A stretch of DNA of 10,200 bases. It comes from Vulcanimicrobiota bacterium (lineage in GTDB: Bacteria > Vulcanimicrobiota > Vulcanimicrobiia > Eremiobacterales > Eremiobacteraceae). The stretch covers positions 1-10,200 of the forward strand of contig JAFANK010000096.1 in the NCBI GenBank assembly GCA_019232725.1, written 5' to 3'. Position 1 is the stretch's first letter. Every line of letters starts with the position of its first letter. The notes beneath the pieces were generated by a model. The model did not search any database, had not been told where the DNA came from, and saw nothing but the letters and a program-made list of their open reading frames with translations. The position numbers were made by a program, and so were the translations under genes. This document shows, piece after piece, positions 1 to 7,401 of the stretch.

Positions 1-553
1 ATGAGATGAACTGCACCATGAGCTGCACACCGAAGATCTCCATCGTCCAAAAGGTGATCGTCGCCATCATCAGATCGAGGAAGAAGTTGACGATGAAGCC
101 GAGCAGCACGCTGACCACAAAGGCAAGCCCGGCGACCGGCGTCACGGGGGCGTCGACATGGACGAGCAACAGCGAAAGCAAGAGTGCCGGGATGATCTGC
201 AGCGCCGCAAAAGACGTCTGGCCGATGGTATCCGCTAAGACATACAGCGGCACCGAGATCGGGCGCATGAGATCGATGGCGATGGATCCTTCACGGATCT
301 TCTCACGGATGACATACGCGCCGTTCACGCCATAGATGAGGTCGAGCAGCAGCGCCAGCGTCGCGTACGTGATCATGGCGTCGAGCGTGATGCCCGCCTG
401 GATGCCGTTGTTGCGATAAAGCGCGGTCCACAAGGTCGAGAGCAAAAAGACGCGCAGCAGCACCGAGCCGATATGTGTGAAGACCTGAGGGCGATACGTG
501 CCCTCACGAGAGAACGCGACTTTCGCGAACTCGAGATACGGCAACAGGCGCAC
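1..553 (-). CDS. ABC-2-type transporter permease subunit (partial, runs off left edge)
   Basis: This is the membrane subunit of an ABC exporter of the poorly characterised COG4587/COG3694 type. My translation of the minus strand from a GTG at 553 gives 184 codons open to the window edge. Hydrophobic segments lie at about residues 28-45, 60-78, 105-132 and 138-160, separated by short charged loops. The text 'REGTYRPQVF' near residue 17 and 'LMRPISVPLY' near 95-104 resembles the conserved loops of that family. No ATG occurs in frame before residue 60, which would already lie inside the membrane domain, so GTG is preferred; an AAGG 12 nt upstream is a weak ribosome site. It follows the kelch stop codon by 2 nt and is probably cotranslated with that gene and the ATPase. 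These exporters usually have two different permeases, so a second may lie beyond the left edge. The substrate is unknown. Confidence 0.8.
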   Translation of the reverse strand, partial: MRLLPYLEFAKVAFSREGTYRPQVFTHIGSVLLRVFLLSTLWTALYRNNGIQAGITLDAMITYATLALLLDLIYGVNGAYVIREKIREGSIAIDLMRPISVPLYVLADTIGQTSFAALQIIPALLLSLLLVHVDAPVTPVAGLAFVVSVLLGFIVNFFLDLMMATITFWTMEIFGVQLMVQFIS

Positions 554-555
554 GC

Positions 556-1704
556 CTAGGCGTGACCTTTTTCGAGCTTGATCTTGATCAGCGGGCTCAC
601 GTAGCGCAAGACGCTCGCGGTGGGCGCGGTCCCCGACGAACTGGCTCCGCCGATGACCCAGATGACGTTGCCGAGCGTGACTTGGGCCATGCCCTGTCGC
701 GGGCTTGGCATCCAGAGCCCGCTCATCCAGCCATCGATATCCCTTTCCGAGATCTCAACCGTCTGCGTGGGCTGGTATAAGGCCAAGTTGTCGCCGCCGA
801 CCGCGACAAGGCGATTGTTCACGGCGCTCAGGCCGAAGTCCGAGCGCGGGGTGTGCATCCCTGTGCACGTATACCAGTGGTCGATCTGTGGATCGTAGAG
901 ATCGCAGAACGGCAGGTTGCGATCGTACTCGTCACGGCCACCTAAGAGCACGATGCGATCGTCCATCACGACCGATGCCGCGCCCGCACGCTGGTAGGGC
1001 GTGGCATAGGCGTGCACCGACCACTGCGCGGTTGCGATGTCATAGACCATCATGCTGGTCGCGTCATTGCCGTGCGAGACGGCGCCGCCGATGACATACA
1101 ACTTGTCGCCGATCGCTTGCATCGTCGGATCGAATCGGGGGATCGGGAGCGAGGGCAGTTCGATCCAGCTGTCATTGCCGGCGTCGTACCGCCAGAATTT
1201 ATTCGTGACCAAGTTCTCGATGCGGCCGCCGGCGACATAGATGTACGGACCAACAGCAACCGCAGCAGCATGATCGACCGGTTCGGGAATTCTGGCCGCG
1301 TATGTCCACAGTCCTAGGCGCAGTCCCGCGCGCTCGGCCTCGCCACGCGGTGAACCGGCTACCTGCGGTTCCCAGACAAGCGTCGTATCCATCTGCTCGT
1401 TGCGCGGACCGAAGCCCCCGATGAGGTAGATGCGTCCGGCGATCACCGCTGCGGCAGCGTTCTGACGCGGCGACGGCAGATTGGGTCCGTGCACCCAGAC
1501 GCCCTTGTTGAGATCAGGGAGCGCGACTTCCACGGGCGGTTCGCGCGTGGGTGCTGCCGCAGGCGTCGCCCCAGCACCCGCCGGTTGCGGCGAGCCCGGT
1601 GACGGGTCTTCACTGGAATGCGCGGCGCCTGCGGTCGTGAAAGCAAACAAAAGCGCTGCCGCGAGGAACCACGCTTTGCGCGTGCGCGACGCTGCGCGCG
1701 TCAT
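556..1704 (-). CDS. Secreted kelch-repeat beta-propeller protein
   Basis: A 382-residue protein probably exported to the periplasm or cell surface. Residues 1-28 form a signal peptide: a basic start (R3, R7, R9, K10), a hydrophobic core (about 12-25) and an AGAA-type end. A Pro/Ala-rich linker follows to about residue 57. Six kelch repeats then appear, each with a beta-strand ending in a Gly-Gly pair: about 95-97, 158-160, 205-207, 254-256, 302-304 and 351-353. The spacing is 47-63 residues, and most blades start with a 'PxPR'-like turn. This predicts a closed six-bladed propeller. No catalytic residues or membrane anchor are visible, so a binding role is likeliest. The ATG overlaps the ATPase stop (ATGA), and GAGG lies 7 nt upstream of the start. 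A galactose-oxidase-like enzyme is an unlikely alternative, since no extra domain or copper-ligand pattern is seen. Confidence 0.85.
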   Translation of the reverse strand: MTRAASRTRKAWFLAAALLFAFTTAGAAHSSEDPSPGSPQPAGAGATPAAAPTREPPVEVALPDLNKGVWVHGPNLPSPRQNAAAAVIAGRIYLIGGFGPRNEQMDTTLVWEPQVAGSPRGEAERAGLRLGLWTYAARIPEPVDHAAAVAVGPYIYVAGGRIENLVTNKFWRYDAGNDSWIELPSLPIPRFDPTMQAIGDKLYVIGGAVSHGNDATSMMVYDIATAQWSVHAYATPYQRAGAASVVMDDRIVLLGGRDEYDRNLPFCDLYDPQIDHWYTCTGMHTPRSDFGLSAVNNRLVAVGGDNLALYQPTQTVEISERDIDGWMSGLWMPSPRQGMAQVTLGNVIWVIGGASSSGTAPTASVLRYVSPLIKIKLEKGHA

Positions 1705-2717
1705 GTCGCCGCCTCGATGGTGAGCGGCTGCGCGTCAAGACCCTTGACATAGATCTCGCGGATGATCGTCTCGAGCGCCGGTTCGGCAACCGTCACATCT
1801 TTGAGTTCGTAGCGTGAAGCCAGGGCGACGATCAGCTCATCGGCGCGCACGCGCGTGCGATCGAATTCAAACGAGATGCGATGGCCCTCAATGGAGACGA
1901 CGCGCACGCCGGGGATGTCGATGTCGCACTCTTGGCAGTAATCGTCGATCTCGGCTGTGAGCCTGCGGTCTTGGCCGTAGCGCCGTTTGATCGCTTCGAT
2001 GCTGCCGTCATAGAGCTTCTGACCGTGATCGATGATGATGATCCGCTCGCACAGCTTCTCGACATCGTTCAAATCATGTGTCGTCAGAATGAACGTCGTG
2101 CCGCGGTCGCGGTTGGTGCGCGCGATGAACCCGCGAATCGATTCCTTGGCCACGACGTCCAGACCGATGGTCGGCTCGTCCAAGAACACCACGCGCGGCT
2201 CGTGCAGGAGCGCCGCAGCGAAGTCGCCGCGCATGCGCTGTCCGAGGCTCAGCTGTCTGACGGGGGTTTGCAAGAACTCGTCGAGCCCGAGCAAGTCGCT
2301 GAACTCGCGCAGGTTGTGGCGATAGCGATCGGCGGGGATGCCGTAAATCGCGCGCAGCAGCTCATACGATTCGCGCAGCGGCAGGTCCCAATACAGTTGC
2401 GTGCGCTGCCCGAAGACCACCCCGATCTGGCGGCCGTTCTGCGTCCGGTCGATCCAGGGGACGATGCCATTGACCGTGCAGCTGCCGCTGGTCGGCACGA
2501 GGATGCCGGTCAGCATTTTGATGGTGGTCGATTTGCCCGCACCGTTGGGGCCGATGTAACCAACGAGCTCGCCCGCCTGCAGCTCGAAGGAGACCTCGCG
2601 CACCGCGACCTTGTCTTCGTAGTCGCGCGAGAACAGCGAGGTGAGCGTGCCCACGACGCCTTGACCGCGCTTGCGCGTGCGGAATGTCTTGGTCAAGCGG
2701 TCGGCGCGGATGATCAT
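1701..2717 (-). CDS. ABC transporter ATP-binding protein (COG4586-like)
   Basis: A 338-residue cytoplasmic ATPase that would power the neighbouring ABC-2-type permease. It has all nucleotide-binding motifs: Walker A GPNGAGKST at about 56-64, Q-loop Gln104 (FGQRTQL), signature LSLGQ at 156-160, Walker B VVFLDE at 176-181, D-loop GLD, and switch His214 (TTHDL). About 100 further residues after the core are typical of the COG4586 group and may contact the membrane subunit or regulate it. This tail carries a Cys-x-x-Cys pair (C261, C264) whose role is unknown. The open frame extends upstream to 2822, but the family begins with 'MIIRADRLTKTF'-like text, so the ATG at 2717 is chosen; AAGG lies 6 nt before it. 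It is the first gene of the operon with the kelch and permease genes. The ATPase call is very secure; the substrate is not known. Confidence 0.93.
   Translation of the reverse strand: MIIRADRLTKTFRTRKRGQGVVGTLTSLFSRDYEDKVAVREVSFELQAGELVGYIGPNGAGKSTTIKMLTGILVPTSGSCTVNGIVPWIDRTQNGRQIGVVFGQRTQLYWDLPLRESYELLRAIYGIPADRYRHNLREFSDLLGLDEFLQTPVRQLSLGQRMRGDFAAALLHEPRVVFLDEPTIGLDVVAKESIRGFIARTNRDRGTTFILTTHDLNDVEKLCERIIIIDHGQKLYDGSIEAIKRRYGQDRRLTAEIDDYCQECDIDIPGVRVVSIEGHRISFEFDRTRVRADELIVALASRYELKDVTVAEPALETIIREIYVKGLDAQPLTIEAAT
2710..2717. repeat. 8-bp palindrome holding start codons on both strands
   Basis: The perfect palindrome ATGATCAT sits at the divergent gene boundary. On the minus strand its first three bases (2717-2715) are the ATPase start codon. 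On the plus strand an ATG begins at 2710 and another at 2716, both in frame with the cyclotransferase-like gene. It could be pure coincidence. It leaves no room for a conventional shared promoter if the plus-strand gene really starts here. Confidence 0.6.
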
Positions 2718-3198
2718 GGACAGCCTTGCGGTAAATCTCCAGGAGCGGAACGAATCCTTGCGCGTGGCCGATGCGGCTTCCTGGGCGCACGAGCGCGACC
2801 CCGAGCGCGCACTGCTGTTCATCTACGGCAGTCTCATGCGCGGTTTTGAGTTGTATCATTATATGATGGGCGCGACATTCATCGGCCAAGGTCGCGTGCA
2901 GGGCACACTCGTAAGCCTCGGGCGCTATCCTGGGCTGATCGCCGGCGCAGGCGATGTGCACGGCGAGCTGTATCAGCTTGAAGATCCCGCGCAGCTCGAG
3001 GCGCTGGATGATCTTGAAGAGTACGATCCTGAACGCCCCGAGCAAAGCGAATACACGCGCACAGAGCGCGAGATCCGGCTCGATGACGGCCGTACTTGTT
3101 CAGCGTGGGTCTACATCTATAACCGCGACACAAAAGATTGCCCGGTCATTGTGAGCGGCGACTGGCACCGACGCGGCAGCATCCCCTCCGCGCGTTGA
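2716..3198 (+). CDS. Gamma-glutamylcyclotransferase-fold (YtfP/AIG2-like) protein
   Basis: A cytoplasmic protein of the GGCT fold, a family that cleaves gamma-glutamyl amides to 5-oxoproline; many bacterial YtfP-like members have no proven substrate. The protein shows the substrate-loop motif FIYGSLM, a 'VHGELYQL' strand, and LDDLEEYDP, which carries the conserved acidic residue that acts as general acid/base in the family. It also has a C-terminal 'VIVSGDWHRR' resembling YtfP ends. The start is uncertain. ATGs at 2710 and 2716 have no good ribosome site, while a TTG at 2758 has AGGAG at 2741-2745, 12 nt upstream. The fold itself begins near 2806, so all of these keep it intact. It is divergent from the ABC ATPase and convergent with the NADH dehydrogenase, so it is probably transcribed alone. 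Confidence 0.85.
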   Translation: MDSLAVNLQERNESLRVADAASWAHERDPERALLFIYGSLMRGFELYHYMMGATFIGQGRVQGTLVSLGRYPGLIAGAGDVHGELYQLEDPAQLEALDDLEEYDPERPEQSEYTRTEREIRLDDGRTCSAWVYIYNRDTKDCPVIVSGDWHRRGSIPSAR

Positions 3199-3213
3199 GC
3201 GCGTGGCCTTTTT
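3189..3213 (+). terminator. Possible weak intrinsic terminator after the cyclotransferase-like gene
   Basis: A 5-bp GC stem (3189-3193 with 3199-3203, loop of 5) overlaps the stop codon. It is followed after 5 nt by a run of five T at 3209-3213. The stem is short and the T-run is offset, so this is a weak candidate. It would act only on the plus-strand transcript, in a 13-bp gap between convergent genes. Confidence 0.25.
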
Positions 3214-4501
3214 AGTCGATCTCCATGGCGCTGGCTTCACCGCCTGCGATGAGACGCGCACCTCTGCTATATGTCAGATACAAAAAGCCCCACTCGATGA
3301 AGACGAGCAGCCGGCTTTGGAACTGCACGAGATACAACAGGTGCACGAATAACCAAACGATCCAGGCGGGCAGACCCCACAAGTGGATGCCAAAGATGTT
3401 GGCGACCGCGGCTGCGCGCCCGATCACTGCGATATCGCCTTTGTCGAAGTAGCGGAACGGCGGCACCGCGGTCGCGCCGGTGGACCGTGCGCGAACGGCC
3501 TTTGCGGCATATGCGCCCTGCTGCATGGCGACTTGCGCGACGCCGGGCAGTGGTGTGCCGTTCGGGCGCACACATAAACCTAGATCGCCTATGACATAGA
3601 TGTCGCTGAAACTCGGTACGGTCAGATCTGGGTTGACGAATATACGACCAGCTTTATCCGTGCGAGCGTGCGTCCGTTCCGCGACGCGCCGGCCGAACGC
3701 CGTCGCCGTGATGCCGCCGGCCCACATCACCGTTCTCGTAGCGATCTGGTGGCTGACGCCGGCCGCTTCATAGGTGATCGATTGCGCACTGATGTCACGC
3801 ACGAGGCAGCCGGTCATGACCTCGACGCCCAGCCGGCCGACGAGCTGCGCGGCCTTCGCAGAGAGGTCCGGAGGGTAACCTGGCAAGACACGGTCAGCGG
3901 CGTCCATGAGAACGATGCGCGATTCTTGCGGGTGGATGTGGCGGAAATCGCGACGTAATGTTTGCCGCGCGATCTCACCGAGCGCTCCAGCCATCTCAAG
4001 GCCGGTCGGCCCCGCACCCACGACGATGAACGTCAGCCACGCCTTGACCTCTTGCGGATCCCTGGCGCGCTCAGCCGCTTCAAATGCGAAGAATATCTTG
4101 CTGCGGATGGCGATTGCTTCTTCCAGCGTCTTGGGGTACGGCGCGAATTGCGACCATGCATCGTGTCCGAAATAGGACCCGTCCGCCCCGGTAGCGATGA
4201 TGAGTGAATCATAGGGTATGCTGGCGCCATCTTTGAGATGGACGACACGGGCTGCGGGATCGATATCGTCTGCTTCGCCTAAAAGCACGGTCACGTTACG
4301 GTCGCGGTTGAGCACAGAGCGCAGCGGTGCGGCGATCTCACCGGGCGAGAGCGAGCCCGTCGCGACCTGATACATGAGCGGTTGGAACAAATGGAAATTG
4401 CGGCGATCGATGAGCGTCACGTCGAGGTCGCTCTGCCCGAGCTTTTGCGCGGCCGCCAAGCCCCCGAAACCGCCGCCCAAGATCACCGCACGATGGGCCA
4501 T
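3212..4501 (-). CDS. ndh: Type II NADH:quinone oxidoreductase (NDH-2)
   Basis: A single-subunit, non-proton-pumping flavoprotein that passes electrons from NADH to membrane quinone. At 429 residues it matches the usual family length. It has the FAD-binding site ILGGGFGGLAAAQ (about 7-19), the second dinucleotide site VVGAGPTGLEMAG (about 160-172, for NADH), and the second FAD motif IYVIGDLG (about 301-308). AQVAMQQGAYAA (322-333) is the quinone-side motif. The C-terminal amphipathic anchor, hydrophobic from about 376 to 410, ends in WGFLYLTYSRGARLI, a hallmark of NDH-2. The open frame reaches back to 4669, but the FAD motif must lie near the N terminus, so ATG 4501 is chosen; no strong ribosome site precedes it. 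It stands alone, divergent from the phosphatase fusion across 58 bp. The function is very secure. Confidence 0.95.
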   Translation of the reverse strand: MAHRAVILGGGFGGLAAAQKLGQSDLDVTLIDRRNFHLFQPLMYQVATGSLSPGEIAAPLRSVLNRDRNVTVLLGEADDIDPAARVVHLKDGASIPYDSLIIATGADGSYFGHDAWSQFAPYPKTLEEAIAIRSKIFFAFEAAERARDPQEVKAWLTFIVVGAGPTGLEMAGALGEIARQTLRRDFRHIHPQESRIVLMDAADRVLPGYPPDLSAKAAQLVGRLGVEVMTGCLVRDISAQSITYEAAGVSHQIATRTVMWAGGITATAFGRRVAERTHARTDKAGRIFVNPDLTVPSFSDIYVIGDLGLCVRPNGTPLPGVAQVAMQQGAYAAKAVRARSTGATAVPPFRYFDKGDIAVIGRAAAVANIFGIHLWGLPAWIVWLFVHLLYLVQFQSRLLVFIEWGFLYLTYSRGARLIAGGEASAMEID

Positions 4502-4543
4502 GTCTGCCCGCCATTCTGTGCCGGCCGGCGACATCCCGCGGTT

Positions 4544-4554
4544 GGAGGCGGGAG
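4544..4554 (+). promoter_or_regulatory. Double Shine-Dalgarno site fixing the start of the YncE/phosphatase gene
   Basis: GGAGG at 4544-4548 and GGGAG at 4550-4554 lie 11 and 5 nt before the ATG at 4560. They support this start over the longer open frame that begins at 4374 inside the divergent NADH dehydrogenase gene. The rest of the 58-bp gap (4502-4559) is GC-rich, and I see no convincing -10/-35 pair in it. Confidence 0.7.
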
Positions 4555-4559
4555 ACCTG

Positions 4560-6893
4560 ATGCACGCAAAGCTATCGCGTGTGAAAAGTATTCGCGCCGT
4601 CGTCATCGTGGCAACCGCTTGCGTCGCAGCAATAGTAGCCGACTCGAGCGTGACCATAAAGGCCGCCAACAGCTACCGTCTGCCCAACGGATGGCAAGTC
4701 ACTCCGAGTGGCTCGACGGCGCCCTTGGGCACGCTGCCGCTGCATATGGTCGAGGACCCTCGTGGCCCGTTCATCGCCGTGACCAACGGCGGCTATGGAC
4801 AAAACGCGATCTTCATCGTTGACGAGCGGACCGGCAAAGTCGTCTCGAGCGTCACGGTCAAAGCGGCTTTCTACGGATTAGCGTTCGGTTCGTCCAAGCT
4901 TTACGCTTCGACTGCGTTCGGGGTGCAGAGCTTCACGGTGTCACCAGACGGCACGTTAGCCGATGCCGGGCCGCTGCTCGCACCGTCCGCCGACTTCGGC
5001 GTCACCGGAATCACCGCTGCAAATGGACACGTGTACGTGGCTGACGCCGGCCACCACCGTTTGGTCGCCCTTGACGAGTCAGGCACCACGATATGGAACG
5101 CGCGTCTACAAGGTTGGCCCTATGCCACGGTCGTTTCCAAAGACGGCGCCACCCTGTACGTCAGCGATTGGACCGACGCAACCATCGCGGTGCTCGATGC
5201 GCGCAGCGGGGCGTTGAAAGCGACCATCGCCGCGGGCAACCATCCCAACGCCATGGTGCTGAGCCCAAATGGCGCTAGCCTCTACGTCGCCTGTGCCAAC
5301 GATGACACGGTGAAAGTCATCGACACGGCATCCAACACCGTCCGTGCGACGATCAGCACCGCTATTTTTCCGACCGCGCTGCCGGGAGCGATCCCCGATG
5401 GTCTTGCAATGGCGGCCGACGGCAGCGTGTTGCTGGTGGCTGATGCCGGTGAGAATGCCGTTGTGGCGATCGACCTTTCGGCGAACCCGCCTGCCGTGTT
5501 CGGCGCGGTGCCCACTGGCTGGTACCCGACCGATGTCGTCCTGAGCAGCGATGGGCGCAAGCTCTTCATCTTAGATGGCAAGGGCATCGCTGGGCACGCT
5601 AACCCGACCTTCATCCACAGCTCCATAGCGGTGTCGGTGAGTCCGGGCGACTACAAATACTACGTCGCCAATACCGCTGGCGATATCGAGATGGTCGATC
5701 GCCCCGATCTTCCGACGCTCGCCGCGGGCTTGAACGCCGTGCGCTTCAATTCGGCCTACGCACCACGACAAGTCAATGCGCCGATACCGCCCGAGGGCCT
5801 CCACGTCATCTACATCATCAAAGAGAACCGGACGTACGACGAAGTGCTTGGCGACGATCCACGCGGCAACGGCGATGCGCACCTGACCATCTTCGGCAGG
5901 CGCATCACGCCCAATATCCATAAGCTCGTGGATGACTTCGCCTTGCTCGATAACTTCGACACCGATGCGTTTGTGAGCGCTGATGGCCACAACTGGAGCA
6001 CGGCCGCATTCGCGAACGATTACGTCGACAAGCTTTGGCCTGCGACCTATTCTGACCGACGCGTCGATGGCGGCCAGCGGGTGTACGACTACGAAGAAGG
6101 CGGACCTGCGGCGCCACCGGGGGGCTATCTCTGGGACGATGCGCGCCGTCATGGTGTGAGCGTGCGTGATTACGGCGAATATGTCGTCACCGACAAGCGT
6201 GGGGTATCGGCTCCTTCGGTGGCGTCGCTGAGCGGACTTGTCGATCCCCGCTATCGAGGATTCGATCTGAGCTATCCGGATGTCGATCGCATCGCCGAGT
6301 GGGATCGTGAATTCGCTGGCTACGTTCAACATCACGATCTACCGCAGCTTGAGATCGTCCGGTTGCCCAACGATCACACGGCGGCCATGCGGCCGGGCGC
6401 TCGATCACCGTACGCCATGGTCGCGGACAACGATTACGCGCTCGGCCGGCTCGTCGAAGCGGTGAGCAAAAGCCCCTATTGGAAGGACACCGTCATCTTT
6501 TCCGTCGAGGATGACGCCCAAGCGGGACCCGATCACGTGAGCGACCACCGCGCGGAGGTCCTCGTCATCGGCGCTCGCGTGAAACACGGTGTTGTGGACC
6601 ACACGCACTACACGACGGCAAGCGTCCTCCGAACGATCGAAGAGATTTTGGGTTTGCCGCCGATGACGCAGTACGATGCGGGTGCGACGACGATGTTCCG
6701 ATTGCAAGCCGACGTGCCGGATACGCGTCCGTACACGGCAGAACGACCGGGGGTCAATCTCAACGACGTCAACGCCGCGAGCGCAGACGGCAAGACATCA
6801 CAAGCCATGGATCTGAGCCGAGCCGATGCGGTCGATCCCGCGACGTTCAACGCGATGCTGTATCGCTTCGCACGGGCACACCCGACCCAGTAG
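4560..6893 (+). CDS. Exported YncE-like beta-propeller / alkaline-phosphatase-superfamily fusion
   Basis: A 777-residue two-domain exported protein of the type usually named 'bifunctional YncE family/alkaline phosphatase family protein'. A signal sequence (basic 4-12, hydrophobic about 13-27) starts it. Residues about 40-400 form a YncE/YVTN-like propeller, with repeats such as 'GASLYVACANDDTVKVIDT' each followed by a Thr/Ala-rich turn. From about 415 a phosphoesterase domain begins. IKENRTYDEVLGD (E422, N423) resembles the metal-binding QEN motif of phospholipase C/acid phosphatase proteins (PF04185). SADGHNW (473-479) is a probable active-site loop, and EDDAQ (650-654) with DHVSDHR (658-664) supplies later metal ligands. 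I cannot name the nucleophile with certainty, and the substrate is unknown. The start is set by a strong ribosome site. The stop codon overlaps the next gene's GTG. Confidence 0.88.
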   Translation: MHAKLSRVKSIRAVVIVATACVAAIVADSSVTIKAANSYRLPNGWQVTPSGSTAPLGTLPLHMVEDPRGPFIAVTNGGYGQNAIFIVDERTGKVVSSVTVKAAFYGLAFGSSKLYASTAFGVQSFTVSPDGTLADAGPLLAPSADFGVTGITAANGHVYVADAGHHRLVALDESGTTIWNARLQGWPYATVVSKDGATLYVSDWTDATIAVLDARSGALKATIAAGNHPNAMVLSPNGASLYVACANDDTVKVIDTASNTVRATISTAIFPTALPGAIPDGLAMAADGSVLLVADAGENAVVAIDLSANPPAVFGAVPTGWYPTDVVLSSDGRKLFILDGKGIAGHANPTFIHSSIAVSVSPGDYKYYVANTAGDIEMVDRPDLPTLAAGLNAVRFNSAYAPRQVNAPIPPEGLHVIYIIKENRTYDEVLGDDPRGNGDAHLTIFGRRITPNIHKLVDDFALLDNFDTDAFVSADGHNWSTAAFANDYVDKLWPATYSDRRVDGGQRVYDYEEGGPAAPPGGYLWDDARRHGVSVRDYGEYVVTDKRGVSAPSVASLSGLVDPRYRGFDLSYPDVDRIAEWDREFAGYVQHHDLPQLEIVRLPNDHTAAMRPGARSPYAMVADNDYALGRLVEAVSKSPYWKDTVIFSVEDDAQAGPDHVSDHRAEVLVIGARVKHGVVDHTHYTTASVLRTIEEILGLPPMTQYDAGATTMFRLQADVPDTRPYTAERPGVNLNDVNAASADGKTSQAMDLSRADAVDPATFNAMLYRFARAHPTQ

Positions 6894-7390
6894 TGCTTTT
6901 TATACTTGCTGCGTTAGTAACCGTCGTCGCCTTTGGAACTTCCGGAGCCGGTGACGGCAGCCCCACACCCCAAGCGACGGTTTTGACAGCTGCGTTAGGG
7001 CAGACGGTGGCCTTCGGCGACTTGAAGATAAAAATCGAAGACCTGCGCGCTGCTACGCTGGCCGACAATCCTCACCACTACCCTGTTGCACCGGACGAAA
7101 ACCTTGTCGTTATGCATGGCATTCTGTCGAACAACGCGTTGCCGAATTTCTCTGGCGTCGTCTCCTACAGGCTCGAGGACAAAAAGGGGTACGGCGCGCG
7201 CGCTTGGGAAACGCTGAACATCCAACAACGAACGACGGTCCACCTACATATGCTGTTCGCTGTTGAGAAAGACTTCGTACCCGCCTTGCTCCTCGTGGAG
7301 TGCTCGTCGTGCAACGCGAGCCACTACACAGCGGTGCAATTCACGATTCCAGCGCCCGCATCAGCGGCATCGCCGTCTCCGAGCCCGTAA
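6893..7390 (+). CDS. Small putative secreted protein of unknown function
   Basis: A 165-residue protein that I do not recognise firmly. Residues 1-16 are hydrophobic and may be a signal peptide or anchor, although the usual basic residues are missing. Residues about 36-152 look like a beta-sandwich: a 'VAFGDLKIKIEDL' strand pair, then 'ENLVVMHGILSNN', then alternating hydrophobic strands. The pattern resembles DUF4352/immunoglobulin-like extracellular domains, but this is a visual judgement only. A Cys-x-x-Cys pair (C137, C140) could form a disulphide or bind metal. The tail is rich in Pro, Ser and Ala. The GTG start shares a base with the upstream stop (TAGTG), and no ribosome site is visible, so translation is probably coupled to the phosphatase fusion. 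This suggests a joint role outside the cytoplasm. Its end is 11 bp from the convergent MBL-cupin gene. Confidence 0.65.
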   Translation: MLFILAALVTVVAFGTSGAGDGSPTPQATVLTAALGQTVAFGDLKIKIEDLRAATLADNPHHYPVAPDENLVVMHGILSNNALPNFSGVVSYRLEDKKGYGARAWETLNIQQRTTVHLHMLFAVEKDFVPALLLVECSSCNASHYTAVQFTIPAPASAASPSPSP

Positions 7391-7401
7391 GAGCATACGC
7401 T

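Noticed and set aside
6..335. A 109-codon plus-strand frame at the left edge
   Set aside because: The minus strand encodes a continuous membrane protein through the region. The plus-strand product is Ser/Thr/Met-rich, with no recognisable domain.
2718..2822. N-terminal extension of the ABC ATPase to 2822
   Set aside because: ATPases of this group begin a few residues before the first strand. The extension is Arg/Ser-rich and overlaps the opposite gene's coding sequence.
1881..2849. A 322-codon open frame on the plus strand opposite the ABC ATPase
   Set aside because: It is a shadow caused by GC-rich codons of the ATPase gene. Its translation has low complexity, with no motif, and it runs into the true divergent gene.
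4502..4669. N-terminal extension of the NADH dehydrogenase to 4669
   Set aside because: The FAD-binding motif normally begins within the first ten residues. The extension would overlap the signal peptide of the divergent gene and resembles no family sequence.
5571..6335. A 254-codon minus-strand frame opposite the phosphatase fusion
   Set aside because: The plus-strand protein has clear family motifs across this stretch. The antisense product shows none and has no ribosome site.
7391..7401. Search for a terminator between the convergent small secreted protein and MBL-cupin genes
   Set aside because: The 11-bp gap and its flanks contain no inverted repeat with a T-run on either strand.
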